A stretch of DNA of 64,000 bases from Xiheimicrobium sp033763395. GTDB taxonomy: Bacteria > Myxococcota > Myxococcia > Myxococcales > Myxococcaceae. The DNA lies in NCBI GenBank assembly GCA_033763395.1, contig JANRKQ010000173.1, forward strand, positions 1 through 64,000. Reading direction: 5' to 3'. How positions within the stretch are numbered: position 1 is the stretch's first letter; the number at the start of each line of letters is the position of its first letter. The notes under the pieces are model-generated. The model worked only from the letters and a program-made list of their open reading frames with translations. It did not search any database and was not told the DNA's origin. Positions 7,757 to 16,157 of this stretch are shown piece after piece. Made by a program: the position numbers and the translations under genes.

Positions 7757-10700
7757 TCACCGTCGCGACGCCGCGCAGCGGAAGCCGATGTCGAACTGCA
7801 CGGCCTGAGGCGGCCTCGTGTTCTTGAGCGCGAGCGACTGGCGGTGGGCCGGCATGTCCCAACTGGCGCCGAGCAGCACCGCGAGGCCGCGCAGCCCGGC
7901 CTCCGTCGACGTCGATGACGTCCACTCGGCGACGTTCCCGGCGAGATCGACGACCCCGGAGGGGCTCACGTCGCCTGCCATTGCGCCACGCGGCGCCAGG
8001 CGCATGAAGACGTCGGCGCCCTCGAGGCCCGCGACGTTGGCCCGTCTCGTCCCGTCGTCCAGGCCCCACGGGAGCGGCCGGGCCGGCCACGGGTTCGGCC
8101 CCTCGTCGAGCCGCACCCCGCCTCTGGCCGCCTTGAGCCACTCGTCGGCGCTCGGCAGCCGCTTGCCCAGGAAGCGGCAGAAGGCGTCGGCCTGGAGGGC
8201 CGTCACCCCATGGGCTGGCAGGTCGACTCCCGCCTGGGACAGCACGGCCAGCTCCGGCGCCCGCTCGAGGCCCGTCAGGGGGGCGAGCGCCTCGAAGAAG
8301 GCGAAGTGGGCCGCCGAGACCTCGAGGCGGTCGATGGCGAAGGCGTCGACCTCGATCAGGCCACCGTCGGGCTCCGCGGCGACGACAGGGCCGGCACTGA
8401 TGGACACCATGTCTGCACGGGTGGCGTCGCACGTCGGAACGGGCACCGAGAGCTGGCGCGCCGGGCCCGCGCGCTCCTCGTAGCCAGGCAGCGCCGCGAG
8501 CCTCAGCTCGATGGGCTCGCAGGGCTCGGCCCCCTCGCGGAGGACGGTGAGCGTGGCGGGGCCTCCGGGCGCTTCGACCCGCCACAGGCCCGCGTCGAGC
8601 GCCGTCGCCGAGAAGCGCAGCGCGCTGAAGACCGGTGGCGCCGTGTCGCGCCAGCCCTTCGCGCTCGCCCCGAGCTGAAACGAGAGCCCCCGCGCGTCAC
8701 CGGCTGGGAGCCAGCGAGCGCCCCCGTCGGCCTCCCACCTGAAGGGCTGGAGCTGGAGCGTGAAGGTGCCCAGGTTGCCCGCTGCCAGGCGAATCTCTTC
8801 CTGCTGAGCGCGGGTCACGGCGGCGGCCGACACCCCGCCCAGGGCCACCACCGCGAGCGCGCCCATCACCGCCGTCCTCGAGCGCACCCGGCGCCGCCGG
8901 AGCGAACGCTCCCGCTGGGCGCTCTCGTCGAGGAAGCGCTCGGCCTCGTCCGAGAGGGGCCCCTCGAAGCGCGCGCGCCGGGCCTGCGCCTGCGCGAGCG
9001 CCGGCCCCACCCACGTCTCGGACGGCGGGCGCCCCCGCAGGGCCCACAGCGCTGCCGCCTGCTCCACCTCGTCGCGAAACGCCCGGCCATCGCGTGACTC
9101 GTCGAGCCACCGCCGCAAGCGCGGCCACTGGGTGATGAGCGCCTCGTGGGTCAGCTCGACGAGGGGTGGCTCTCCGGGCTCGGACGACGCCTCGAGAAGC
9201 CGGCCGGTGATGAGCTGCTCGACGAGCGCGCGGCCATCGGCGAGCCCCTCGACGAGCGCCTCGAAGCGCAGCGGCCGCCGGGTCTCGCTCGCCGTCACCA
9301 GCCGCACCAGCAGGGCCCGCGCGGTCTCGACCTGCCCGGGGCTGAGCTCGTCGAGGAGCCGGTCGGCTCGGTCGGCCAGGGCGCCAGCCGCGCCGCCCAT
9401 CGCGCGGTAGCTCGCCAGCCGCAGCGTCCGGCCGGCGTCGTCGCGGGTGTCCCACAGGGCCTGGCAGGTGAACTGCAGCAGCGGGAGCGCCGCGCTGCGC
9501 CCCTCGACGTCCTTCACCAGGGCCTCGATGAGGGCGCGATCGTCGACGTCGTAGCCAACCCGCCGGAGCGGCGCGATGACGGCCCGCTCGAGCGCCGGCC
9601 CGCCGAGGGGCTGGAGGGCGAGGAGGCTGTCCGAGAAGCGGCCGGCCAGGGCCCCCATCAGCTCGCCCAGGAAGTCCTGGCGGACGGCCAGCACCAGCCT
9701 GCACGCGGCGGTGTCGTGCAAGAGCTCGAGGCACGCGAGGAAGGCGGCACGCTCGGGTGGTGACGTCACCGTGAAGAGCTCTTCGAGCTGGTCGACGACG
9801 AGCACCAGCGCCTCGCCGCGGGCCAGCACCAGCTCGAGGAGCGTGGCAGGCGTCGTCTGCCAGCGCCGGGCCCGCTCCCGCGCCGCATCGGGTGCGTCAC
9901 CGAGCGCGAGGGCGAGCCGGGAGAGGGGCTCGCGACCGGGCCGCACCCGGGCGAGCGGCGCACCCGCGGCAGTCAGCCGGGGCATCAGCGCCGCCCCGAG
10001 GAACGAGCTCTTCCCGATGCCCGAAGGGCCCACCACGAGGAGCCGCCGCAGCCGGTGCAGCCGCTCGAGGGCCTCGTCCAGCTCGCCCTCGCGGCCCGTG
10101 AAGTCGACGGCGTCGTCCTCACCGAAGGCGCGCAGGCCCCGGAAGGGAGGCGCGTCGTGGCCGGTGCGCTTCGCCGACGCGTCGATGGCACGCCGGAGCG
10201 CCTCGGCGACGTCGCCCGCGGTGGGCCGCTGCTCGGGCGAGAACGCCAGCATGGCTGTCAGCGTGGCCGCCGAGGGGAGCGCCAGCACGCCCAGAGGCCA
10301 GCCCACCCCCACCGAGCGCTCGGGGTGATCGAAGGGCCGGCGGCCGGTGCACAGCTCGAACAGCACGACGCCGAGGGCCCACACGTCCATCGCGCCCGAG
10401 GGCGCCGGGGCCTCGAAGCGCTCCGGCGCGGCGTAGGCGGGAGTTCCGCTGCCCCCGCCGTTCCCATCACCCACGAGGCGAGACAGCCCGAAGTCCACCA
10501 CCTTGAGGCCGCCCCCGCGGGTCACCACCACGTTCTCGGGCTTGAGGTCGGCGTGCACGATGCCGTGGCGGTGCGCCTCGGCGAGCGCCTCGGCGATGGC
10601 CTGGACGAGCCGCAGGGCTTCGACGAGGGCCAGCGGGCCGTGCCCGAGCCAGTCCCGGAGCGACTCTCCCTCGAGGTACTCGAGCGCGAGGTAGGGCTGC

Positions 10701-10984
10701 CCTTCCCAGACGTCGGCCTGGAAGATGGTGACGATGTGGGGGTGGCTGAAGCGGGCGGTGGTGCGGGCCTCGTCGATCAGGCGACGCTCGGACTCGGGGC
10801 TGGTGGCCTTGAGGATCTTCAGGGCGACCCGCCGCCCGAGGGTGAGATCCTGCGCGAGGTAGACGCGCCCTTGCGTCCCCTCCCCGATCAGTCGCTGGAC
10901 CTGGAAGTCACCGATGGTGCTCCCCGGCTTGAGCTCCGCCGCCGCCACGAGGCGAGGTTGTCGCACCCCTGCGCCAGACGGCAA
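7757..10984 (-). CDS. Multidomain Ser/Thr kinase - STAND NTPase - FGE/sulfatase-modifying-like protein
   Basis: A 1075-residue multidomain protein. Residues 24-270 are a Ser/Thr kinase: glycine loop IGEGTQGRVYLA, Lys56 in ALKIL, Asp164 in DFG. The catalytic loop reads HADLKPEN, with Ala in place of the HRD arginine, so it is a non-RD kinase. Residues about 281-660 are a STAND-type NTPase with Walker A GPSGIGKSS (319-327), Walker B LVLVVDQLEELF and the LTHEALITQWPRL helical region. A membrane span lies at about 703-723, and residues about 858-1075 resemble formylglycine-generating-enzyme (SUMF1) domains (KRLPSADEWLKAARGG, DLAGNVAEWTSS, GFRCA). Such fusions sense and amplify signals. The start is uncertain: TTG at 10984 is the longest, GTG at 10966 is possible, and neither has a clear ribosome site. 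Confidence 0.9.
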   Translation of the reverse strand: MPSGAGVRQPRLVAAAELKPGSTIGDFQVQRLIGEGTQGRVYLAQDLTLGRRVALKILKATSPESERRLIDEARTTARFSHPHIVTIFQADVWEGQPYLALEYLEGESLRDWLGHGPLALVEALRLVQAIAEALAEAHRHGIVHADLKPENVVVTRGGGLKVVDFGLSRLVGDGNGGGSGTPAYAAPERFEAPAPSGAMDVWALGVVLFELCTGRRPFDHPERSVGVGWPLGVLALPSAATLTAMLAFSPEQRPTAGDVAEALRRAIDASAKRTGHDAPPFRGLRAFGEDDAVDFTGREGELDEALERLHRLRRLLVVGPSGIGKSSFLGAALMPRLTAAGAPLARVRPGREPLSRLALALGDAPDAARERARRWQTTPATLLELVLARGEALVLVVDQLEELFTVTSPPERAAFLACLELLHDTAACRLVLAVRQDFLGELMGALAGRFSDSLLALQPLGGPALERAVIAPLRRVGYDVDDRALIEALVKDVEGRSAALPLLQFTCQALWDTRDDAGRTLRLASYRAMGGAAGALADRADRLLDELSPGQVETARALLVRLVTASETRRPLRFEALVEGLADGRALVEQLITGRLLEASSEPGEPPLVELTHEALITQWPRLRRWLDESRDGRAFRDEVEQAAALWALRGRPPSETWVGPALAQAQARRARFEGPLSDEAERFLDESAQRERSLRRRRVRSRTAVMGALAVVALGGVSAAAVTRAQQEEIRLAAGNLGTFTLQLQPFRWEADGGARWLPAGDARGLSFQLGASAKGWRDTAPPVFSALRFSATALDAGLWRVEAPGGPATLTVLREGAEPCEPIELRLAALPGYEERAGPARQLSVPVPTCDATRADMVSISAGPVVAAEPDGGLIEVDAFAIDRLEVSAAHFAFFEALAPLTGLERAPELAVLSQAGVDLPAHGVTALQADAFCRFLGKRLPSADEWLKAARGGVRLDEGPNPWPARPLPWGLDDGTRRANVAGLEGADVFMRLAPRGAMAGDVSPSGVVDLAGNVAEWTSSTSTEAGLRGLAVLLGASWDMPAHRQSLALKNTRPPQAVQFDIGFRCAASRR

Positions 10985-11113
10985 GCGTCGCGCGGCGAGA
11001 GTGCGTCAGCGAAGGACCAGGTCGGTGCGCAGAATGCCTGGCTTCGCGGTGACGGTCTTCGGCGGCGTCAGCGCGAGGACGGCGGTCTCACTCACCGAAG
11101 CACGACAGCGGGC

Positions 11114-11713
11114 TCACCGACCGCCATCGACCGTCTGCACCGATCGTCGGGCGAGCAGCCCCAGGCGCACGCGGGCTCGGCGGCCCGACTCGACGTCCCG
11201 GCGGAAGTCGGGCTCGGGGGCCCCGTCGGACGGGTCGGCGGCCTGGAGCACCTCGAGGCGCACCGGCGAGCCGTCGGGCGTCACCGTCTCGAACTCGAAG
11301 TGCATGCCTGGCGAGACCTCATACGGGTGGTTCGCTTCGAGCAGCAGGGCGACGGACACCGCCGAGCGAGACACCGACGCGTCCTGGCGCAGGTTGAGCT
11401 TCACCTCCTGCACCTTGAGCGGCACGGCGTACGACGACAGCCCCACCTTGAGCGGCTTCAGCACGAGCGAGACGAGGCGCCGCTCGAGGCCGCGCTTCTC
11501 GTCGTCCGACAGGGTGCCGTCGCGGTTGGTGTCTGCCCCCGCGCGCATGAGCTCGCAGCGCTCCCCGCCGTCGACGTCCATCACCACGAGGCCCGTGACG
11601 GCCGTCTTCGTGAGGGTGAAGACGGCGCGAACGTGGAAGCCCTCGGGGTGGGCCCGGGCCGTGGCCGCCGCGAGGAGGCCGACGAGCAGCCCCCATGGCC
11701 CCGCCCGCCTCAC
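11114..11713 (-). CDS. Secreted protein with EF-hand-like calcium site
   Basis: A 199-residue protein. I place the start at the GTG at 11713, which overlaps the stop of the preceding lipoprotein gene (GTGA) and yields a signal peptide (RRAGPWGLLVGLLAAATARA, then HPEGF). An EF-hand-like loop follows at about residue 60: DTNRDGTLSDDE has D-x-N-x-D-G spacing and a Glu at position 12. The remainder is beta-rich without a recognised domain. It is the last gene of the phosphatase-porin-PHP unit, so a periplasmic calcium-binding accessory role is plausible, but that is inference. Confidence 0.78.
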   Translation of the reverse strand: MRRAGPWGLLVGLLAAATARAHPEGFHVRAVFTLTKTAVTGLVVMDVDGGERCELMRAGADTNRDGTLSDDEKRGLERRLVSLVLKPLKVGLSSYAVPLKVQEVKLNLRQDASVSRSAVSVALLLEANHPYEVSPGMHFEFETVTPDGSPVRLEVLQAADPSDGAPEPDFRRDVESGRRARVRLGLLARRSVQTVDGGR

Positions 11714-14700
11714 TCGAGATCGGCGTGAAACTGCATGAAGAGCGTGCGCAGATCGGGCAACCGGCGCGGGGTGAAGGGCTCCGAGTTCGACACCGGCAGC
11801 ACCTTCTTCGGCACCATGAGCGCCTGCTTGCGGGTGCGCGTGGCCCAGATGGGGTTGGTGAAGGCGTACGGCTTGACGATCTGCGCGAGCTGCGGCTCGT
11901 ACTTGCCGTAGGTGCTGCCGAAGCCGAAGGCGCCGCCGATGACGCCCACCGCGTCGCTGATCTGCAGCGAGGGCACCTCGTACGGCGCGAAGACTGGCCA
12001 CATCGACTTCTCGCCCGACACCTCGACGACGAAGAACGAGTCGTCGGGAATGCCGGTGAAGAGCTCGGTCTGCTCGAAGCGCACCAGCTCGGTCGACGGC
12101 GCGACGTCGAAGCTCTTGAGCACCTCGGGCCGCTTGCCCTGGTTGGGCCCGCCGCGGCGCACCACCACGCGCGTCACGTCGACCCACGGCGCCGCCTCGA
12201 CCTTGATGATCATGCGGAACACGCCGTTGCCGTTGACGGCCGTGCCACCGGGCCCGACGCCATCGACGTTCACCGTCACGATGGGGCCGTTGGTGATGAA
12301 GGCCCGGCCGGCCTTGAGCGAGTCCATCGCGCGGTCGACGTCGAGGGCCTGCATCGAGCCATCGGCCGAGGGCCCGACGTCGAGGTAGGTCCGGGGCAGG
12401 CCGGCCTCGGCGCCCGCGCTGTGCGAGTCGCTGTTGCCCGTCGCCACCACCCGCCGGCCCTGGCCGAGGAGCGTGAACCACTCGTCCTGCGCGCCGGGGA
12501 ACGCGGGCTGAATGGCGATCTTCTCGACGCCGTTGTCCATGTACTTGATGGGGCGCTCGATCACCTCGCCGGGCCTGGGCAGGCAATCGACGGTGAGGTT
12601 CCCATCGAGGGGACACGGGGGCAGGTTGGGCTCAGCGCCGGGGATGGGACGCAGCGGCACCCGCGACGAGAACATGTTGTCGAGGCGCTTGCCGTTGAAG
12701 ACCTCGAGCACGTCGAAGTCGAGGCTGAAGTTGACGGGATCGTACGGCGAGGGCGAGCCGTCGGCCTGCGGGTTGCGGTCGAGCCTGATGAGCGACGATG
12801 GCGCCGGCAGCGGGCGGCCGGTGTAGGTGCCCACGTCGAAGGCGTTGAAGTAGCCGAGCACGGTGTCGCGCGGGTGGTTCACCTGCACGATGGTCTTCTG
12901 CGGGTCCTTCCCCAGCCCGCGGAGCTGCGCGAAGAGCTCACCCGGCGGCCGGTAGAACCAGCGGAAGCTGCCGTGCTGAATCGGCCCCGGCTGGGTGACG
13001 ATGGGGAAGGCGTTGAAGTGCCCCATCTCGAGCGAGGTGAGCTCGAGGCCGACGATGCTGCGCAGCCACTGCTCGAGGCCCATGCTGTCGATGGTGGGCT
13101 GGTAGTCGGCCACCATGTTGTGATCGGTCGACGTCATCAGGTCGACGCCCTCGACGGCGAAGCTGCTGACGCGATCGTCGAGCGCCATGTCGCTGTCGAC
13201 GCTGCGCTGCGAGTGCACGTGGAAGTCGGCGCTGATCCACCCGGTCGTGGGCAGCACGTGGGTGAGCGACAGGCCCACGCTGGTCGTCTTGCCGGCGACG
13301 ATCTCGATGTCGCGGCGCTCGAGCGTGTACTCGATGCCGCGCGAGGCCCAGACCGTGTACTTGCCGGGGCGCAGCCGGGCACCCGCGGTGCCGTCGTGCG
13401 CGAAGATCACCTTCTCGAGGTACTTGCGGGTGTCGGGGTTGGCCGGGTCATCGGGGATGAAGTCGCTGCGGCGGTACCGCTCGCCGGCCTTCAGGTTGTA
13501 CAGGAACGTGCGGGGGAGCCGCCCGGGCACGTCGTTCTCGTAGACGCCCTCGATCGACACCTTCGCCGGAATCGCCTGGCCCGTGCTGTCGCGCACCACG
13601 ACCCGCAGATCGCCCGGCTCCGACATCGACAGGTCGAGCCGCGCCTGCCCGCCCTCGGTCACCTCGACGAAGTCGCTCACCGCCACGTCGCGGGACACGT
13701 CGACCGCGTAGGCGCGGTACCGGCCCGGCGGCACCGGCGCCGAGTACAGCCCGCTGTGCAGCGTCGTGGCCTGGCTCAGGTACTCACCAGCCTCGTTCTG
13801 GAGCACCACCGACACGCCGTCCATCGGGCGGTTCGTCGCGCCCTCGCGCACCAGGCCCGAGATGGTGCCAAAGGGCGTCTTCTCGCGGAGCACCGACTCG
13901 GTCCCGTTCGGGTTCACCCGCACGTCGCGAATGTCGTAGACGACCTTCTGCACCGAGGCAACGTCACCGGCACCGACGGCCAGGTAGCCCACGTACGAGA
14001 AGCTCTGCTTCGGCCGCAAGACCTCGGGTGAGCGCGCCCAGAAGCTGCCGAGGAACGACGACGACGCGATGGGGATGAGCAGCGAGTCGGGCTTCGCCGT
14101 CGGGTAGAACTGGGGCTTGCTGCCCATGTACCCGCCGCCCGCGGAGCGCGCCGCGACGAGGGCGTAGCTGACGCCGTCTCCTTCGGTCGACCACATCGAC
14201 GTCACCTCGCCAGGAAGCGCCGTCAGCTCGGCGTTCCGCTTGTAGACGGTGTCTTCGAGGTGGAACCGCATGTCGAAGCCGGCCTGGCCGGGCACGAAGA
14301 GCCGCTGGCCCTCTCCCAGCAACGTCACGAAGCCGAACGGAATCTCGAGCGGGAACGTCACGTCAGCGGTGCCGGGGTTGGTCACCGTGGTGACGATCTT
14401 GAGGTACTGCTTGCCGGGCTCGAGCTGGTACTCGACCGAATACTCGAGCGGCTCTCGCGGGTACGCGACGTCGGTGATGGCGTTCACCACGCTGATGAAC
14501 GAGCCGGAGCGCCCGGACACCACGATCTTCGCCGTGCCGTCCTCGTTGGTGAAGGCCTCGACCTTCGCCGGCTCGATGGCGGTCAGGAAGAACGCCGGGA
14601 ACATCTCGGTGAAGTAGTCGTTGCCGACCGGGCCCTTGGTGGCCGTGGCCTCGGTGCCGCGCACGAGATCGATGTCGATGAGCGAGCCGCCGAAGGCGCC

Positions 14701-14898
14701 GAAGCCGCGCGAAGTGCCGACGTCCTGTACGATGGCCTGAATGAGGCCGTTGGTGATCTTGAAGTCACCGACGTCGGCCAGCGCGCGCTTGCCGCCGATG
14801 AGATCGGCGCGGCTGCCCACCTTGAAGGCCCGGGCAGGCGGCGTGGTGCGGGTGCAGCTCGCGCCGAGCGCGAGCACGAAGAGGATCGTCAGTCGCAT
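11710..14898 (-). CDS. CehA/McbA-family PHP-domain metallohydrolase lipoprotein
   Basis: A 1062-residue lipoprotein (signal MRLTILFVLALGASC, lipid Cys15). The N-terminal ~340 residues are beta-rich; about 345-415 and 430-545 resemble carboxypeptidase-regulatory-like beta-sandwiches. From 553 a PHP-type metal site is visible: DFHVHSQRS (His560, His562), VDLMTSTDHN, then VQVNHPRDT and ATGNSDSHS further on. This set matches the CehA/McbA metallohydrolase group, which cleaves ester or carbamate bonds; PHP domains are often phosphoesterases. The ATG lies 4 nt after the porin's stop. Being surface- or periplasm-anchored beside a porin and a phosphatase, it may hydrolyse an organophosphate or ester before import. 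Family confidence is good, substrate unknown. Confidence 0.88.
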   Translation of the reverse strand: MRLTILFVLALGASCTRTTPPARAFKVGSRADLIGGKRALADVGDFKITNGLIQAIVQDVGTSRGFGAFGGSLIDIDLVRGTEATATKGPVGNDYFTEMFPAFFLTAIEPAKVEAFTNEDGTAKIVVSGRSGSFISVVNAITDVAYPREPLEYSVEYQLEPGKQYLKIVTTVTNPGTADVTFPLEIPFGFVTLLGEGQRLFVPGQAGFDMRFHLEDTVYKRNAELTALPGEVTSMWSTEGDGVSYALVAARSAGGGYMGSKPQFYPTAKPDSLLIPIASSSFLGSFWARSPEVLRPKQSFSYVGYLAVGAGDVASVQKVVYDIRDVRVNPNGTESVLREKTPFGTISGLVREGATNRPMDGVSVVLQNEAGEYLSQATTLHSGLYSAPVPPGRYRAYAVDVSRDVAVSDFVEVTEGGQARLDLSMSEPGDLRVVVRDSTGQAIPAKVSIEGVYENDVPGRLPRTFLYNLKAGERYRRSDFIPDDPANPDTRKYLEKVIFAHDGTAGARLRPGKYTVWASRGIEYTLERRDIEIVAGKTTSVGLSLTHVLPTTGWISADFHVHSQRSVDSDMALDDRVSSFAVEGVDLMTSTDHNMVADYQPTIDSMGLEQWLRSIVGLELTSLEMGHFNAFPIVTQPGPIQHGSFRWFYRPPGELFAQLRGLGKDPQKTIVQVNHPRDTVLGYFNAFDVGTYTGRPLPAPSSLIRLDRNPQADGSPSPYDPVNFSLDFDVLEVFNGKRLDNMFSSRVPLRPIPGAEPNLPPCPLDGNLTVDCLPRPGEVIERPIKYMDNGVEKIAIQPAFPGAQDEWFTLLGQGRRVVATGNSDSHSAGAEAGLPRTYLDVGPSADGSMQALDVDRAMDSLKAGRAFITNGPIVTVNVDGVGPGGTAVNGNGVFRMIIKVEAAPWVDVTRVVVRRGGPNQGKRPEVLKSFDVAPSTELVRFEQTELFTGIPDDSFFVVEVSGEKSMWPVFAPYEVPSLQISDAVGVIGGAFGFGSTYGKYEPQLAQIVKPYAFTNPIWATRTRKQALMVPKKVLPVSNSEPFTPRRLPDLRTLFMQFHADLE

Positions 14899-14902
14899 GC
14901 CG

Positions 14903-16129
14903 TCACCAGATCGCGTGGAGCATCAGGTCCACGCTGTCGTTCGGGTAGGAGATGAGGCGCTCCTCCGAGCGGTGGGTGTACTGCGCCAGCACGCGGAACG
15001 GCAACTTGAAGGGTCGCCAGCCGGCCATCGCCGCGACCTCGATCACCGTGTCGTCGGGCTGCACGCGCGACGGCTCGTACCAGGCCAGCCGCGCCGCGCC
15101 CTCGAGCCCGGTGTCTTCGTGGAAGTAGCGCAGCTGCCCGAGCGCGCCCATCGACGAGTCGGGCTGGAGGCCCTGGAAGCTGTAGGTCGAGCTCCGGCCG
15201 AGAAACGCGCCGAGCACCTGGAAGCCCCACTTGTGCGCCTCGACGTCGGCGCCGTAGTCGAAGTTGTTCGTGGTGAGCCGGTTCGGCCGCACGCCGGTGG
15301 TGAGCACGTTGTACCCGGCGTTGAGGCCGAGGGTGATGGTCTGATCCCAGTCCACCTCGACGCGGCCGACCGGGTTCACCATGTTGTTGTCGTTGAACAG
15401 CACGTTCTGGCCGTTGCCGTTGAAGACACCGACGGCGTAGCGGAAGCCGAAGGTGTCGCCGAGGCGCTTCGACGAGAACTGGAGGCCGACCTGGCGCTCC
15501 GGAGCCAGGCCCTGCCGCGGCCCGAAGCCCTCGGGCGGCGCGATGCCGCTCGCCAGCACCGAGCGCGAGACGAAGGGAATCGAGCCGTCCGACAACAGCA
15601 TCTCGGCGTAGTACCCGGGGCGGAACTGGCCGGCCTTCACCAGGAAGCCGCGGCAGATCTCGTACTCGACGAAGGCGTCGCGCACGTCGACGATGCGGCG
15701 GCCGTTCAGCGGGTCGAGCGGGTCGACCAGCGGCGCGGCGAACTCCACCGAGGCGTAGACGGTGAGCTTCTCGACGGGCCGGAAGTCGAAGTTGAGCCGG
15801 AAGTCGGCGAGGCGGAAGCCGCCGTTCCCACCGACGAGCTGCTCCTCGCGGAAGGGGAAGGAATAGAAGACGCCCACGCGGGCGAAGCCGCCGATCTTGA
15901 GCCGCTGCCACCACGGCGTGTCGGTGATGAGCTTGAGCCCCGACACCGGGTTCTTGCCGGAGCGGTCTTCAGCGACCGAGCCCTGTGGCTTCTTCTCGTC
16001 CATCGACGCGGCTGGCGGCGGGTTCGCCAGCGTGGGCTCCGCGGCCTTCGCGGGCGTCGAGTCGGGGGGCACGGCGGGCGCGGCCTCGGCCTGGGCGAGG
16101 GTGAGCGCGACGACGAAGAGCAGGTTCAC
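14903..16129 (-). CDS. Outer-membrane porin, phosphate-selective (OprO/P-like)
   Basis: A 408-residue outer-membrane beta-barrel. The GTG at 16129 has GGAGGAAAG just upstream and starts a signal peptide (NLLFVVALTLAQAEA). A Pro/Ala-rich periplasmic stretch of about 60 residues precedes the barrel, which has alternating amphipathic strands such as GFRLADFRLNFDFRPV and YASVEFAAPLVDP. The motif DAFVEYEICRGFLVKAGQFRPGYYAE resembles the segment typical of phosphate-selective porins O and P. It lies between a PafA-type phosphatase (28 nt upstream) and the PHP lipoprotein (4 nt downstream), which fits uptake of phosphate or a phosphorylated product. Anion selectivity is inferred from family and context. 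Confidence 0.82.
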   Translation of the reverse strand: MNLLFVVALTLAQAEAAPAVPPDSTPAKAAEPTLANPPPAASMDEKKPQGSVAEDRSGKNPVSGLKLITDTPWWQRLKIGGFARVGVFYSFPFREEQLVGGNGGFRLADFRLNFDFRPVEKLTVYASVEFAAPLVDPLDPLNGRRIVDVRDAFVEYEICRGFLVKAGQFRPGYYAEMLLSDGSIPFVSRSVLASGIAPPEGFGPRQGLAPERQVGLQFSSKRLGDTFGFRYAVGVFNGNGQNVLFNDNNMVNPVGRVEVDWDQTITLGLNAGYNVLTTGVRPNRLTTNNFDYGADVEAHKWGFQVLGAFLGRSSTYSFQGLQPDSSMGALGQLRYFHEDTGLEGAARLAWYEPSRVQPDDTVIEVAAMAGWRPFKLPFRVLAQYTHRSEERLISYPNDSVDLMLHAIW

Positions 16130-16157
16130 GACTTTCCTCCGGTGGGACGAATGACCT

